DNA of 64,000 bases from Mauremys mutica (taxonomy: Eukaryota; Chordata; Testudines; Geoemydidae): contig NC_059079.1 of assembly GCF_020497125.1 (NCBI RefSeq), positions 15,829,553-15,893,552 on the forward strand, in the 5' to 3' direction. The position numbers were made by a program, and so were the translations under genes. Of this stretch, positions 1 through 10,704 are shown in pieces; the stretch's first letter is position 1, and every line of letters begins with the position of its first letter. Below the pieces are notes generated by a model. The model saw only the letters and a program-made list of their open reading frames with translations, was not told where the DNA came from and searched no databases.

Positions 1-374
1 CAACAAAGAAATCTCCAGGAGCTTCCTAAATGCTCTTGAATCTCTTAATATTATGGAAAGCCCGGAGTCACTGCAGCTGGACAGACATACTTTGTAAGGA
101 AATAAACTCAGAAACCCGAAAGGGTTTTTCTTTATCTATTGGTGACTCAAAATACAATGCAGTTCAGTCCACAGTAACCAGCTGTATTTTCCCTTCTTAT
201 TGTTAACAAAGGCCACAGTCAAAATCAAAAAGTTACAGCAAAGCCTTATTTATCTAGTCCTCAGTATTCTCTTCTAAGCACTAGGAACCTCTCAGAGTTG
301 GTGGCCCTGTCTAGCTGTCAGTCTTCCTTCAAAGAGAGGCCTTTCCATTCTTTACAGCAATGACGCTTTTAATT
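1..374. other. No gene recognised
   Basis: The sequence is AT-rich with frequent stops in all frames. I see no repeat family, RNA gene or exon with splice signals that I can name. Confidence 0.5.
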
Positions 375-545
375 TCTATAAACTTTATCTGAGGCTCTCA
401 AAGCATTTTGCAAAGAGTAATGAATTAGACTCCTGCATCCATTTGACGGGTGAGCCACTTTTTCCATTTTATAGCTATGAAAAGTGCGGTTAATTGATTT
501 ACCCAAGTTTATACAGTAGCTTCTGGCAAAACCGGGAATATGATT
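375..545 (-). repeat. MIR-like core-SINE fragment
   Basis: Read on the minus strand this has the MIR-type order: a rejected-looking tRNA-derived part, then a stretch resembling 'agtt..tttcatagct..aaaatgg' and a tail mentioning loss of the usual 'gaggcctcat'. On the plus strand it begins 'ctcaaagcattttgcaaag', the usual reversed tail of this old amniote SINE class. It is strongly diverged, so the exact ends and subfamily are uncertain. Confidence 0.5.
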
Positions 546-1789
546 CTCTACTGCTTTGCATCTTGTGGTAACATTTCACACCCACTTGGCTACACATCAG
601 AACGGGAGGGTTTTTACACTCACTTTGCACAGATGTAGCACAAATGCAAAACAATGGAAATCCCCTTATCACCTGACTTCTGTTCTCTTGCTTTGCCAAG
701 ATCTTTCTTCACCCTTCATTGGTTTGTTTTTAGGGCAGGTGGCCTCTTTGCCTTTTTAGCTGAATTAGGAAGGAGGTTCATCTGCTTCCCTCCATTGAGA
801 TAAGCTATGGAGGGAGGAATACCTAGTCCATTCTTAAGATGTTCCTCTTCCAGGGACCCAGTAAACCTGGCAAAGATCAGGGTTAGGATTCAGTATTAGT
901 CTGCACAAATCCCCTGGGAGCTATGGTTGGTTCCTGTGTAGTCACCAATGACCTGTAAACAGCCTGCCAGTGTGTATAGAGATGTTGGAAGTATCCCCTG
1001 GTATAAAAATTAGGGCACAGTGTTTGACTTTTGTAAAGCACTTTTCTGTCCCGCATTGAAAGGGGTTATTGTTTGTGATGAGATTTTTTTTTCCAAAGGG
1101 GGAGTGCCTGGGCCATTGTTTGGTGGAGTTAGCCACATGGATAAGTTGCTTTCTCTGCTGCCATCCAACACAGGTGGAACTGGCGCCAATATAGCAAGAG
1201 TCAGTTGCAGCCAACCTGATGTGAGCTAACTTGTGCATGAGCCTGTGTAGCTGTATGATTGCTTGGCATGTGTTTGGCCCTTCACTTGTCCCAAGTGGTA
1301 AATATGTGAATGGGTTTCTACAGGTAATGATTCTTATAGCCAGCTTCTTTCCTCTTGCCATTACACGGGTGGAAAAGGCATCAAAGAGGTTCATGTTCAT
1401 TGCAGAATACTGAAGACTCGTCATTGTTCAGAACTTCCTGTTAGCCGTCAATCTCTCCTGTACAAATACGTGGTTTGTTATGTTTAATTTCAATGTCCAG
1501 AACAAGAGAACATCCTCTGACTGAATCATCATCAGGAAAACTAAAACAAGTGCATTTCAGAAAATGTAGTTCCCAGTGTATGTGGTTGATTTGTGCTACA
1601 GCCAGTAAAGAAGTGGCTTGAGATACTGGCTGACATCTAGAAACTAAACTGAAGCACGTCCATGGAAGAGAACAAGTGGAGACCACATATGAACCAGCAG
1701 TAAATCTGGGTTAAATATTGACCAGAAGCATGTGTCTGATAGCCTGTCCCACCAGTAAAGTCTCTTGCAGAAATGTGTAAAAATCAGAG
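546..1789. other. No gene recognised
   Basis: Open frames here (the longest is 160 codons at 942-1424 on the minus strand) overlap one another on both strands and show no domain or codon pattern I recognise. I see no mobile element that I can name. Confidence 0.5.
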
Positions 1790-1990
1790 AGACAAGGTGA
1801 GTGAGTTAATATCTTTTATTGGACCAACTTATCTTGGTGAGAGAGAGAAACTTTGGAGCTTACACAGAGCTCTTCTTTAGGCTGTCCCTCTCACAAGCAG
1901 AAATTGGTCCAGTAAAAGATTATCTCACCCACCTTGTCTCTTTAATATTGTGGGACCAACACAGCTGCAACAACACTGCCTACAACAGTG
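1790..1990. repeat. Inverted-repeat element, 'gacaaggtgggtga' family
   Basis: The left arm (1792-1835) reads gacaaggtgagtgagttaat and continues through a 'ttttattggaccaac' block. The same block returns inverted at about 1896-1945 and ends 'ccaccttgtctc'. It is followed by 'gaccaacacagctgcaac', a tail resembling that of the repeats at 12564 and 46865. The same family recurs at 48250-48495. I cannot assign the class. Penelope-like or other retroelement ends and a DNA-transposon MITE are both possible. Confidence 0.65.
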
Positions 1991-2982
1991 CAAATCAAAG
2001 GGCAAATTAAGGTAAATTCCTCTTCTGTTCACATGCTGAGACTTGCTGATATTTTGAGGTTATAGAAATGAAGTCCTAGGCATTCACCATGGATGATATT
2101 AAGGAATATCAGATGCTTTGTGTACGAGGAGGATATTCTAAAATGATAGTGACGTTTAAATATTACTCTAAAATGCAAACGCAAATTTAATCTTAGAAAA
2201 TGTGAGAAGGAATATACTCGTCATCTGTACTCTGCACTCATTTTCAGACCCTTAACCCTTTTCTCTCTTCCCTTCTGTGCTTTCCATCTGACTCCTCCCT
2301 TGGCACTCTCTACCAAATAGCAGAAGCCCCCCTCACTCCTCTGAGGGGAGAATATCATATTCTTCCCACTTCACTGCACTATTGGTTCCACCTCCTGGCT
2401 TAGAACTGTTCTTTTATTGCCTGATGGAATGGTCAGGCACCAGCAGCAATGTGAAACTGGTAATGCCAGGAGAGCAGGCTCAGGGGATTTATTTCAGGAG
2501 GTTCATAGGGGACTCAAGCCAGGCATGTGTTCCACCCCTGCAGTCAGACACTTTCCCTACCTGGCATAGTGGCCACCCGAAACACCTTGGCTATTCATTC
2601 ATGGTGATGTGCTTTTTCTCTACACAATGAATCAGGTGAGCTAGAGCCAGAGCTTTTTACTAGCCTAAACTCCTCTTAGAGGGCTTGGTTTTGTGTCTAA
2701 TCTATGCATCACTTCAGTGCAGATTGTCTGTGGTTTTAATATATGCAGCCAAAGATTAAATTCATACTGTGTTCTCACAGGTGAGACTGTGCTGGATTGT
2801 GCCAAGCAATATAGTCTGTGCTTTCCCAGTTTACATATTAAACCTACAATACAGGAGTAGGAAATCTCTGATTAATTATGTGCAATGAAAAATAGCATTA
2901 CAGTAGATCTATGTAGTTTCTCAAGGAAATGAGTTGCCTTTCCTTTGAAGGAACATTTAAAGTGGAAGAGATAATTGGAATA
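1991..2982. other. No gene recognised
   Basis: Apparently unique sequence. An 82-codon open frame at 2382-2630 has no recognisable domain and no supporting splice or promoter context. Confidence 0.5.
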
Positions 2983-3372
2983 TGGTAGTACCTCAGAGTT
3001 ATGGACACCGCGGGAATGGAAGTTGTTCGTAATTCTGAACAAAACGTGGTAATGCTTTCAATAGTTTACAACTGAACATTGACTTAATACAGCTTTGAAA
3101 CTTTACTGTGCAGAAGAAAAATGCTGCTTTTAAACATCTTAATTTAAATGACAAGCAGAGAAACAGTTTCCTTACCTTGTCAAATCTTTTTTTTAAACTT
3201 TCTCTTTATTTTTTTAGTAATTTACATTTAACACAATAGTGTACTAGTGTGTGTGTGTATATATATATATTGGTCTCTGTTGCTGCCTGATGCATACTTC
3301 CGGTTCCAAATGAGGTGTGTGATTGGCTGGTCAGTTCATAACTCTGGTGTTCGTAACTCTGTGGTTCTACTG
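2983..3372. mobile_element. Tc1/mariner (Tigger-like) MITE
   Basis: The ends form imperfect terminal inverted repeats: the left end reads tggtagtacctcagagttat, and the right end reversed reads cagtagaaccacagagttac. Both are flanked by TA (2981-2982 and 3373-3374), the target duplication expected for Tc1/mariner. At 390 bp it has no transposase, so it is non-autonomous. A second inner repeat ('cataactctggtgttcg' near the right end) extends the symmetry. Assignment to Tigger in particular rests on the CAGTAGAACC-like terminus and is less certain than the mariner class. Confidence 0.7.
3247..3270. repeat. (GT)n(AT)n microsatellite
   Basis: A short GT run passes directly into an AT run inside the mariner-like MITE. 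Confidence 0.9.
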
Positions 3373-4611
3373 TATAATCATGGTATAAACTGAAGTGAAA
3401 CCATACTTCCTGATCCCTCAGCAAATATCAGTGAAGTTCTCAAATCTGGTCATTAATATGGTATGATTGACTTTAAACTATAAATGAATCTGCAAATGAC
3501 ATTAAGATTTTGGTGATATCAGGATGCAAAATCTGCAGTCAAATATTTGCTCACAGTTATTAAAGAAAACAATTAATGGTAAATGGGTGTTTTTCCACTA
3601 TGGGGAAAATGCTTAATAAGTAACCAAGTAGCAAATGTTGGAAGCCAAAGGTGAGAATGAGATGGGAATTAACAGTACTTTGCCATCACAGTGATAGTCA
3701 CTATATAAAAACCTTAGATTTTTATGTCTGTGAAAATAAATTGCTTCTTTGAATATTGCTGTGCCTCAGCACTGCTGCACTCTCCCATTCCCTCCTCTAG
3801 AGCACCTGTTTGGCAGAGGGATCATCTTTTGATTCTGTGTTTGTATAGCATGCTGGGATCCTGTTCGCAACTGAGGCTCCTGGGATCCACTGCAATGCAA
3901 TTAATAATCATCATAAAAATTGAGTCCAGAATATAGATGTTTAAAGTATTCTCTCTCTGGTGAAAGAATTAGAATTGTCCACATTTAAAGAAGCAGGATT
4001 TTTGTCTGTAAAGAAGCAAACCAATCCAATGTACTTCTAGAAAAAACTTCTGACTTGAGAGATCTTGAGGTGGGTATGTTTTGACTTGAAAAAAATGAGT
4101 AGCATTATTAACCCTTAGAATGCTAGTGTTTTGCATGCTGCCAGCTAAAATAAGTGCTTTGGAGGAAATATATATATGCTACATGAAAGGTCTCTGTAGT
4201 AGGAACAGGCACAGATGGAATATTTGTGTGTCAGGGTTGTAATTACAAGATGGATTTGAAGAGACCAGTTTAGTTAGATGTCATGGTGGTAAAAATAGTC
4301 CAGCTTATACTGCAGCCCCTGTCAGTGCCACCAGCAGGAGAGCTTTACCTGTTGGGAAATTGAGGTCCTAATTTTGAAAATTTAGACAAGGCCTGTAATG
4401 AGGTCTCTGACCTGAACTCAAACTAATTGCCTTTCCAAAGAAAATTCTGTGAAGGCATCTTTATTCCTTCTGGAAAACCTCTCTAGTTTGAGAATTGTTT
4501 TTGAAAATGTTTTAGTAATCCTATTTAAACTGCGAAGAATGGTACAGTCAAATCCCTTCTTAAAGCACTTCTTCCTTCAATGGTAATTGAAGATGGGAAA
4601 ATGAGGAGGAG
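3373..4611. other. No gene recognised
   Basis: AT-rich, apparently unique sequence with no coding or repeat signal that I can support. Confidence 0.5.
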
Positions 4612-4785
4612 GAAGGATGGTCTCTTGGCTAAGGAAATAGTTTGGGACTCAGGTAATCTGAGTTCAGTTCCTGACTTTATCAGGGACTTCTTGTATGACC
4701 TTGGGGAAGTCCCTTAATCTCTCTGTAACTCATTTTCCATGTCCATAATAATACTGCATGGGATGTTATAAAGGTAAATCCATGA
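4612..4785 (+). repeat. MIR-like core-SINE
   Basis: It shows the MIR order on the plus strand: 'tttgggactcaggtaatctgagttcagttcc' resembles the tRNA-related B box region, followed by 'tgaccttggggaagtccctt' and 'ctgtaactcattttcc', then a 'aataatactgcatgggatgtt' tail. These blocks match the well-known MIR core. The copy is old and diverged. Confidence 0.8.
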
Positions 4786-5518
4786 ATGCACAGCTGTTAC
4801 AGTGATCTGGCCTTATAAATATGTATACAAATCTGCCTCGGTAGGGCCTTCAGCCTGTGTATCTGATGTTTGTTATATCTGTATTGAGTATTAAACTGTG
4901 AGCTTCTTGGGGCAGGGACTATGTCTCCCTGTGCATTTATATAATACATAATACAGATACTGTATATCAAATGAAATCTTGTGGATACAGATCTCAACAC
5001 CTTGTAAGATTTATTTATTTTTTTTGTAAGAGGCTGAAAAGATTGTCTTTTGATATGCACTGTTCTAAAATGAGATTATTCTGTAACAGGATTATCCCAC
5101 AAGAAGATATAGAACTGATGACTTCATGCTATGATATGATGGTCTTAAAATAACTTCTTGCATTAAATCATTGCTGTTTTTTACAGTAGAGAAGTGGAGA
5201 GCAAGCGAGTTAGCAGACCAGCTTTTCAAATTTGAGAAAGCGTGAGTTTGTGTGGATAAGTGTTAGCCAGATCTGACAGGATCAATTTTCAAAATCCTTC
5301 TGTAACGATAGAACATTTCAGGGCTTCTTTTGTAATGGATTGCTTGTATTTAATGTGGCATGAGAGGTGAAATCACTTTCAGTCCAGCATAGACTGCATT
5401 GCGCTGTATCGTTTCAGCTAGTGTCTGAAGTCAGTGCTGCGGTGATTGATGTTTCACTGAGATTGGTTGTGACCTTACTGTTTTGTATCAATGGACATCC
5501 CTGTAGAAAACCCCAAAA
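4786..5518. other. No gene; one old repeat tail
   Basis: About 4880-4965 contains 'ctgtgagcttcttggggcag', a short block that recurs as 'attctttgggatagaaactg' near 17064 and 'gtaagctctttgggctagcg' near 24886. It is a degraded dispersed repeat. The rest shows nothing recognisable. Confidence 0.5.
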
Positions 5519-5729
5519 CAGGGCTGCCGGGGGCGGGCAAGTGGGGCAATTTGCCCCAGGCCCTGGGCCCTGCAGGGGCCCCCACGAGAGTTTTTCAGGG
5601 ATCCCGGAGCAGGGAGTCCTTCCGCCCTAGGACCCGCCGCCGAAGTGCTGGGTCTTCGGCGGCAATTTGGCGGCGGGGGCCCGCCACCACCGAAGACCCC
5701 AGGCCCCCTGAATTCTCTGGGCGGCCCTG
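5519..5729. mobile_element. hAT-type MITE, GC-rich
   Basis: It starts cagggctgcc and ends ggcggccctg, giving short terminal inverted repeats of the CAGGG...CCCTG type. It is flanked by 8-bp duplications ccccaaaa (5511-5518) and ccccaaag (5730-5737), which differ by one base. An 8-bp duplication is diagnostic for hAT. The inside (about 5650-5700) carries a 'cttcggcggcaatttggcgg' module shared with three other hAT MITEs in this window. The GC content is far above that of the flanks, so the overlapping open frames here are compositional artefacts. Confidence 0.85.
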
Positions 5730-6530
5730 CCCCAAAGAGTCTCGCACTCTGAGATGGGACATAAGAAACCCATCCCAAGTTTAATCTTGTAAATACTTTT
5801 CCCTTTGAAGCTTTACTTGTATATTCAGACTCTCAAAAAATGGGATTTCATCTGTCTTCAAGACTGCGTTGCACAAGATATTGATATCAGAGTGTAAGGT
5901 TACACAGAACGCATTGCTCTTTGGTACAGAGGCTGTGTCTTTATATGTATCTGTACAGCACCTAATAGACTGTAGGTGTTACAATAATATAAATAATGAA
6001 AAACATCAGCCCTTTCCTTTCTTAACTGTTGTCAATAAATATATAGCGACCTCTTCAGAATACCAGGTTCAGCATATAGCTTCATTCTTCATCTGATCCA
6101 TTTCCTAATGCCTCTCGTTCCATATTCGGTGTCCTCACACTGTTATCTTCTTACAGGTAACCTATTTTTGTCATAGTTCAGTATCATCAACTTTCCCAAT
6201 ATTTGGTGTTTATCCTAAAGCTCCGGCTCCTAGAGTCCTGTGATTACATCAAATCCTTTTTTGTGTGCAGGTTCCCCAGATCCCTTGCAACAGGTACTTC
6301 AACCTGCTTGCAACTTGGGGGCAGAACCAGACTAGTCAATGGCTGGCAGCAGGGGAATACTCTGTCTTCTGAAGTTCCCTCCTGGTACTTGCCCACCTCC
6401 TGGGGGAAGAGCAGCCAGTCAAGGCTGCTGCAGGGAACAGGCAAAGCTCTCCCTGTTTCCCACAGGAGCTGGCACTATTATCACAGGAGATGAGGTATTT
6501 CCAGGAAAGTCAAGAAATCATTACTACTAT
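5730..6530. other. No gene; one old repeat tail
   Basis: About 5930-6010 resembles the same dispersed 'gtacagcacctaatag' repeat tail seen elsewhere in the window. A 96-codon frame at 6203-6493 has no recognisable domain. Confidence 0.45.
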
Positions 6531-7165
6531 TTGTGACGGGGGCACTCTACTCAAGGCTGGAGGGCACCGCTTCCTGGTGGTTCTGGGGATTAGCTCTACC
6601 AGGCTGACGCCCCTTCTGGCGGTCACACTCTGTCACTTCCTCATTCTGCAGAATATGCCTCATTCCAGGAACTGCAGCCTTCTCTTTGTGACTTGGGCCT
6701 CAGCAGTCTCAGGTGCCGCCATTCCCTCGGTGGCATGTAGGGGAACCCAGGCCCACTCTCTACTCTGGGTTCCAGGTCAGGGACCCTGTAGTCAGCAGCT
6801 AGGGTCTGTTCCTTCCTGGACCTTGCTGCCTTTTTCTGAGCCTCTTCCATACCTTCTGGTCCCTCTCCTCTGGATTTGCCAGCCCAAACTCCCTCCTTCC
6901 AGGAAGTAATCGTAGGCTACCTGCCTCTGTAGCCCCAACCACACCTGCCTTCTCTCCTGGAGTGACTGCAGACTACTCCTCTGCAGCCCCCCATCTGTTG
7001 CCAGATTCCTGGCTTTATAATCCCAGCGTAGCTTCTCCCCCCGCTGGGCTTCATCAGCCAAATAGGCCTTAGCACTCCCTGGCTTACCTTCAGGTGCAGC
7101 CTATAGGTTAATTGGTCTAATTTACCCCTTCTGGCCTTGTACAATGGTGTAATGGGATGACTACC
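6531..7165. repeat. Possible solo LTR
   Basis: The stretch starts with TGTGACGGGGGCAC and ends near a CA. Its base composition is raised (C/T-rich with many ccagg and cctcc words) compared with both flanks, as in vertebrate endogenous-retrovirus LTRs. I could not find a clean target duplication or a polyadenylation signal, so this is a tentative call. The open frames on both strands here (139 and 89 codons) are explained by the composition. Confidence 0.3.
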
Positions 7166-7171
7166 CCACAC

Positions 7172-8348
7172 ACAAGGCACTGGTGAGACCCCATCTGGAA
7201 TAATGTGTGCAGTGCTGGTCTCCCATGTTTAAGAAAGGTGAATTCAAATTGGAACGGTTGCAGAGAAAGGCTACGAGGATGATCAGAGGAGACTTAAGGA
7301 CATTGTCATGACCTAACAAAACAAAAGCTAAGGGGAGGTATGATTGCTCTCTATAAATACATTAGGGGGATAAACACCAGGAGGGAGGGAAGTTATTTAC
7401 GGTAAGTTAAGTGCCAATGCTGGCACAAGAACAAATGGGTATGAACTGGTCATCAACAAGTTTAGGCTTGAAATTAGGCGAAGGTTTCTAACCATCAGAG
7501 GAGTGAAGTTCTGGAACAGCCTCCCAAGGGGAACAGTGGGGGCAAAAAACCTAACTTGTTTCAAGACTGAGTTTGATAAGTTTATGGAGGGGCTGGTATG
7601 ATATGATGAAGTTCAGTATGGCCCAACTGTCACTGCTATTAGCAAATCTCTCCAATGGCCAGCAATGGGATGCTAGATGGGGAAGACTGAGTTACGACAG
7701 AGAATTCTTTCCCCATTGTCTGGCTGGTGGGTCACACCCACATGCTCAGGGTCTAACTGATTGCCATGTTTGGGAGAGAAGAAGGAATTTTTCCCCAGGT
7801 CAAATTGGCAGAGACCCTGAGGGATGGGGGAGGGGGTTGTTCGGGGGGGAGGGGTTGTCTTGTTATTTTGTTTTTTGCCTTTCTCTGCAGCATGGGGCAT
7901 AGGTCACTTGCTGGTTTGAACTAGAGTAAATGTGGATTCTCTGTAACTTAAAGTCTTTAAATCAAGATTTGAGGACTTCAGTAACTCAACCAGAGGGTAT
8001 GGTCCTATTACAGGAGTGGGTGGATGAGATTGTGTAGCTTGCGATGTGCAGGAGGTCAGACTGGCGGTTCATGATTGTGTCACAGAGGTCACAGATTCTG
8101 ACCTCTGTGACTTCCGCACCCACTGCAGCAGCAGAGCTGGAGTGGCAGCCAGCCCCCCAGCAGTGGGGCTCGGACCATTACTTCTCCCCCTCCCCTGGGG
8201 GGCTTTTAGTAAAAGTCACAGACAGGTTGTGTGCTTCTGTGAATTTTGTTTATGGCCCGTGACCCTGTCCATGACTTTTACTAAAATTACCCATGACAAA
8301 ATCTTAACCTTAATCATGATGGTCCCTTCTGGCCTTAGAGTCTATGAG
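7172..8348 (+). mobile_element. CR1 LINE 3' part, split by an insertion
   Basis: Blocks typical of CR1 ORF2 and its 3' tail run in order: 'ggcactggtgagaccccatc', 'cagagaaaggctacgaggat', 'ggaacagcctcccaagggga', and the closing 'atggtcccttctggcctta'. The element is 5'-truncated, as most CR1 copies are. Its tail is interrupted between 8075 and 8313. The same subfamily recurs at 24154-24729, and the two can be aligned block by block. Confidence 0.85.
8076..8312. mobile_element. Short DNA element inserted into the CR1 tail
   Basis: CR1 sequence stops at 'ggttcatgat' and resumes at 'atcatgatggtccc'. The flanks ttcatgat (8068-8075) and atcatgat (8313-8320) fit an 8-bp target duplication with one change. 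The inserted 237 bp holds an internal inverted repeat: 'ttttagtaaaagtcacagac' near 8205 returns as 'tccatgacttttactaaaat' near 8267. There is no open reading frame of note. The class (hAT by duplication length) is inferred. Confidence 0.7.
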
Positions 8349-9404
8349 GGAAGAGGATGGAAGCAGAAAGAGCCCGACAGCTCAGGGCTGCTCCATTCCC
8401 TCCTCCCCTACCCCTCCTATGAGCAGTTGGATGGCACTTCTGCTCCTTTCACCTTCCCTCCACAGGCTTGGGAGAGGAGAGCCCCCAGGATACCCAGGAG
8501 GAGTAGAGGTGAGGCAGGGGTGGAGGAGGGCAGAACTGAGGAGATCAGAGAGGCAGAATTGATGTGGGAGCAGAATTTATTATAGGACATCTTGTATCAT
8601 TGTGTGTTGGATCCCAGCTATATATTAAACACTCCAGTTTTAGCCATTCTGTGCACAGACTGATGCTGCCTTTTCTTTCCTTCTTGGCAAATGTCTCACA
8701 AATTCCTTACACCGTGTACCAGAGTAAAATTTCAAAAAGCAGTGCGCCCCCTACAGAGGAGACTAAGCTCCTGCTGACCTTTCATTTCAGAGTCAGTTGG
8801 TGAAATGTGGCTTTTGCCGCCGTAATTAATTCTTTAAAGCAATGATTATAGACTGGATTTATTAAATGTCTGAATGGGGAAAATGCTTTCACTGATGTTG
8901 GTGCTATGTTGTAAATAACTTGATATTCACCACCATGGAGTTTCATTTCTCTGGAGTACTTTATTTACACTTCTTTCATTGACTCTTAGATTTCAGGTAC
9001 TGTGACTGGTATATTAATTTTATTCTTTGATTATTTCCTCCTTCTGTGTCCTACAATACCACTTACTCAGCCTTCTTTGATCAATAAAAGCTGCAAACAA
9101 TTTGCTTGTAGCTGCACATACAAAGTGAGTAATAAAGTTCTTCACGTTTTTTAATTTTCCTTGATGTTGCTGGATTTATTATGTCTGATTAACACAGTAG
9201 AATGGATCAGACAGTGACCTGCTACAGCAAAAGGCACCATGGATTTAGCGTACAGCCCTGGTGCAAAAGGCCTATGGAATTTAATACAGAATTCTGCAGG
9301 AGAGAGAATTCTTTAGCAGGGATATAATTCTCTGTTCAATTCTCTAGAATGGCTTTTAAATTCTGTAGAAAAGGTAGGCTTCACGTGGTTTCATCACTAT
9401 CAAA
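8349..9404. other. No gene recognised
   Basis: Purine-rich sequence at 8440-8560 gives overlapping spurious frames. The remainder is AT-rich unique sequence with no recognisable element. Confidence 0.5.
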
Positions 9405-9475
9405 TCTCTCCTTATGATCTGAGAGGTCAACTAGATGATTATGATGGTCCCTTGTGGCCTAAAAATCTGTGAAAA
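9405..9475 (+). repeat. CR1 3' tail fragment
   Basis: The motif 'gatgattatgatggtccctt' followed by 'gtggcctaaaaatctgtgaa' is the diagnostic CR1 3' end. Only about 70 bp remain. Confidence 0.7.
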
Positions 9476-9734
9476 TGCTATGAGAGCTAGATTGTCCCTA
9501 GCCGTTATTTGACTGTTAATGCTCCTGCACCAAGCAGATAAGTGGAAAGGGGCTGTATGAAGCCTTGTATCTAACCTCGCATGTGTAGCCAGAGGATCTG
9601 AGCAGGTGCGAGGAGATAAGGGGAGTTTGCCGAAACTAGTGAAGGGCTGTAACAAACTACTCCAGTCCAGAAGCAAGAGGGAACAGGCGGAATTTTAACT
9701 CTAAGGTTATGTCTTTGCTGCAGCTGGGAGTACG

Positions 9735-10525
9735 GTGACCAGGTGTCCGGTTTTCGACTGGAATACTGAGTCGAAAAGGGACCTTGGTGGCTCCGATCAG
9801 CACTGCCGATTGGGCCATTAAAAGTCTAGTCGGTGGTGCTGTGGCACCAAGGCAGGCTAGCCCCTACCTGTCATGGAGCACCGCGCTGCACCCTGGAAGC
9901 GGCCAGCAGATCTGGCTCCTAGGTGGTGGTGGTGGGGCCCATGAGGCTCCGCACGCTACCCCCGCCCTGAGCACCGGCTCCACACTCCCATTGGCTGTGA
10001 TTCCCAGTCAGTGGGAGCTGGGGGGATGGTGCCTGCGGGCGAGAGCAGTGTGCAGCGCCTCCTGGCCCCCACTCCCCTGCCTAGGTGCCGGACCTGCTGG
10101 CCGCTTCCGGGGCGCAGCACAATGCCGCAGGACAGGCAGGCAGCCTGCCTTGGCTCCACAGCACTGCCAAGCAGGAGCCGCCAAGGTAAGCCCCCGCCTC
10201 AAACCCCGAGCCCGCTCCTCCACCCCAAACCCTGCACCCCCAGCCCAGAGCCTGTACGCCCTCCTGCACCCCATCCCTGAGCCCCCACAAACCCAGAGCC
10301 TGCACTCTGAGCCCTCAACCCCCTGCCTCAGCCTAGGTCCCCATTCCACACTCATCCCAGCCCCACCCCAGAGCCCTCACCCCCCCTGCACCTCAACCCC
10401 CTCCTACAACCTGCAGCCCCCTCCCACATTCCACATCCTTCTGCCCCACCCCCCAGACTGGAGCCCCCTCCTGTGCCCCAAACCCCTCATCCCCAGCCCC
10501 ACACTCACTACAAAAGCAATTTTCC
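9735..10525. repeat. GC-rich inverted element with C-rich tract
   Basis: The left part starts 'cggtgaccaggtgtccggtt' and holds self-complementary blocks: 'ggaagcggccagcagatctg' near 9896 and 'gacctgctggccgcttccgg' near 10091. From about 10190 to 10510 the plus strand is almost only C, A and T, with loose 'cccca..ccctgagcccc' repeats. It looks like one arm of a large palindromic DNA element that has gained a pyrimidine-rich minisatellite. The 267-codon frame here comes from that composition and I do not call it a gene. Confidence 0.55.
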
Positions 10526-10704
10526 CTCTCTTGGTATTGACACCTCCTCATCAGTTATTGGGAGTGGACCACATCCACCCTGACTGAATTGGCCTTGTCA
10601 TCACTGGTTCTCCACTTGTAAGGTAACTCCCTTCTCTTCATGTGCCATTATATATATGCCTGTATCTAAATACAAAAGTGAGTGAGGGTGGGGGAGAGCG
10701 CTTA

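Noticed and set aside
5488..5784. Paired 96- and 97-codon frames on opposite strands
   Set aside because: Both fall over the hAT MITE at 5519-5729. The element is GC-rich and partly palindromic, which opens frames by chance.
6490..6909. 139-codon plus-strand frame
   Set aside because: It lies in the C/T-rich possible LTR, with several overlapping minus-strand frames and no known domain.
8046..8585. 179-codon plus-strand frame
   Set aside because: It crosses from CR1 through a foreign insertion, back into CR1 and on into flanking DNA, so it cannot be one gene.
9784..10587. 267-codon plus-strand open frame
   Set aside because: It lies in GC-rich then C-rich repeat sequence. The translation is Pro/Ser/His-rich low complexity, and frames on both strands are open together, which is a composition effect.
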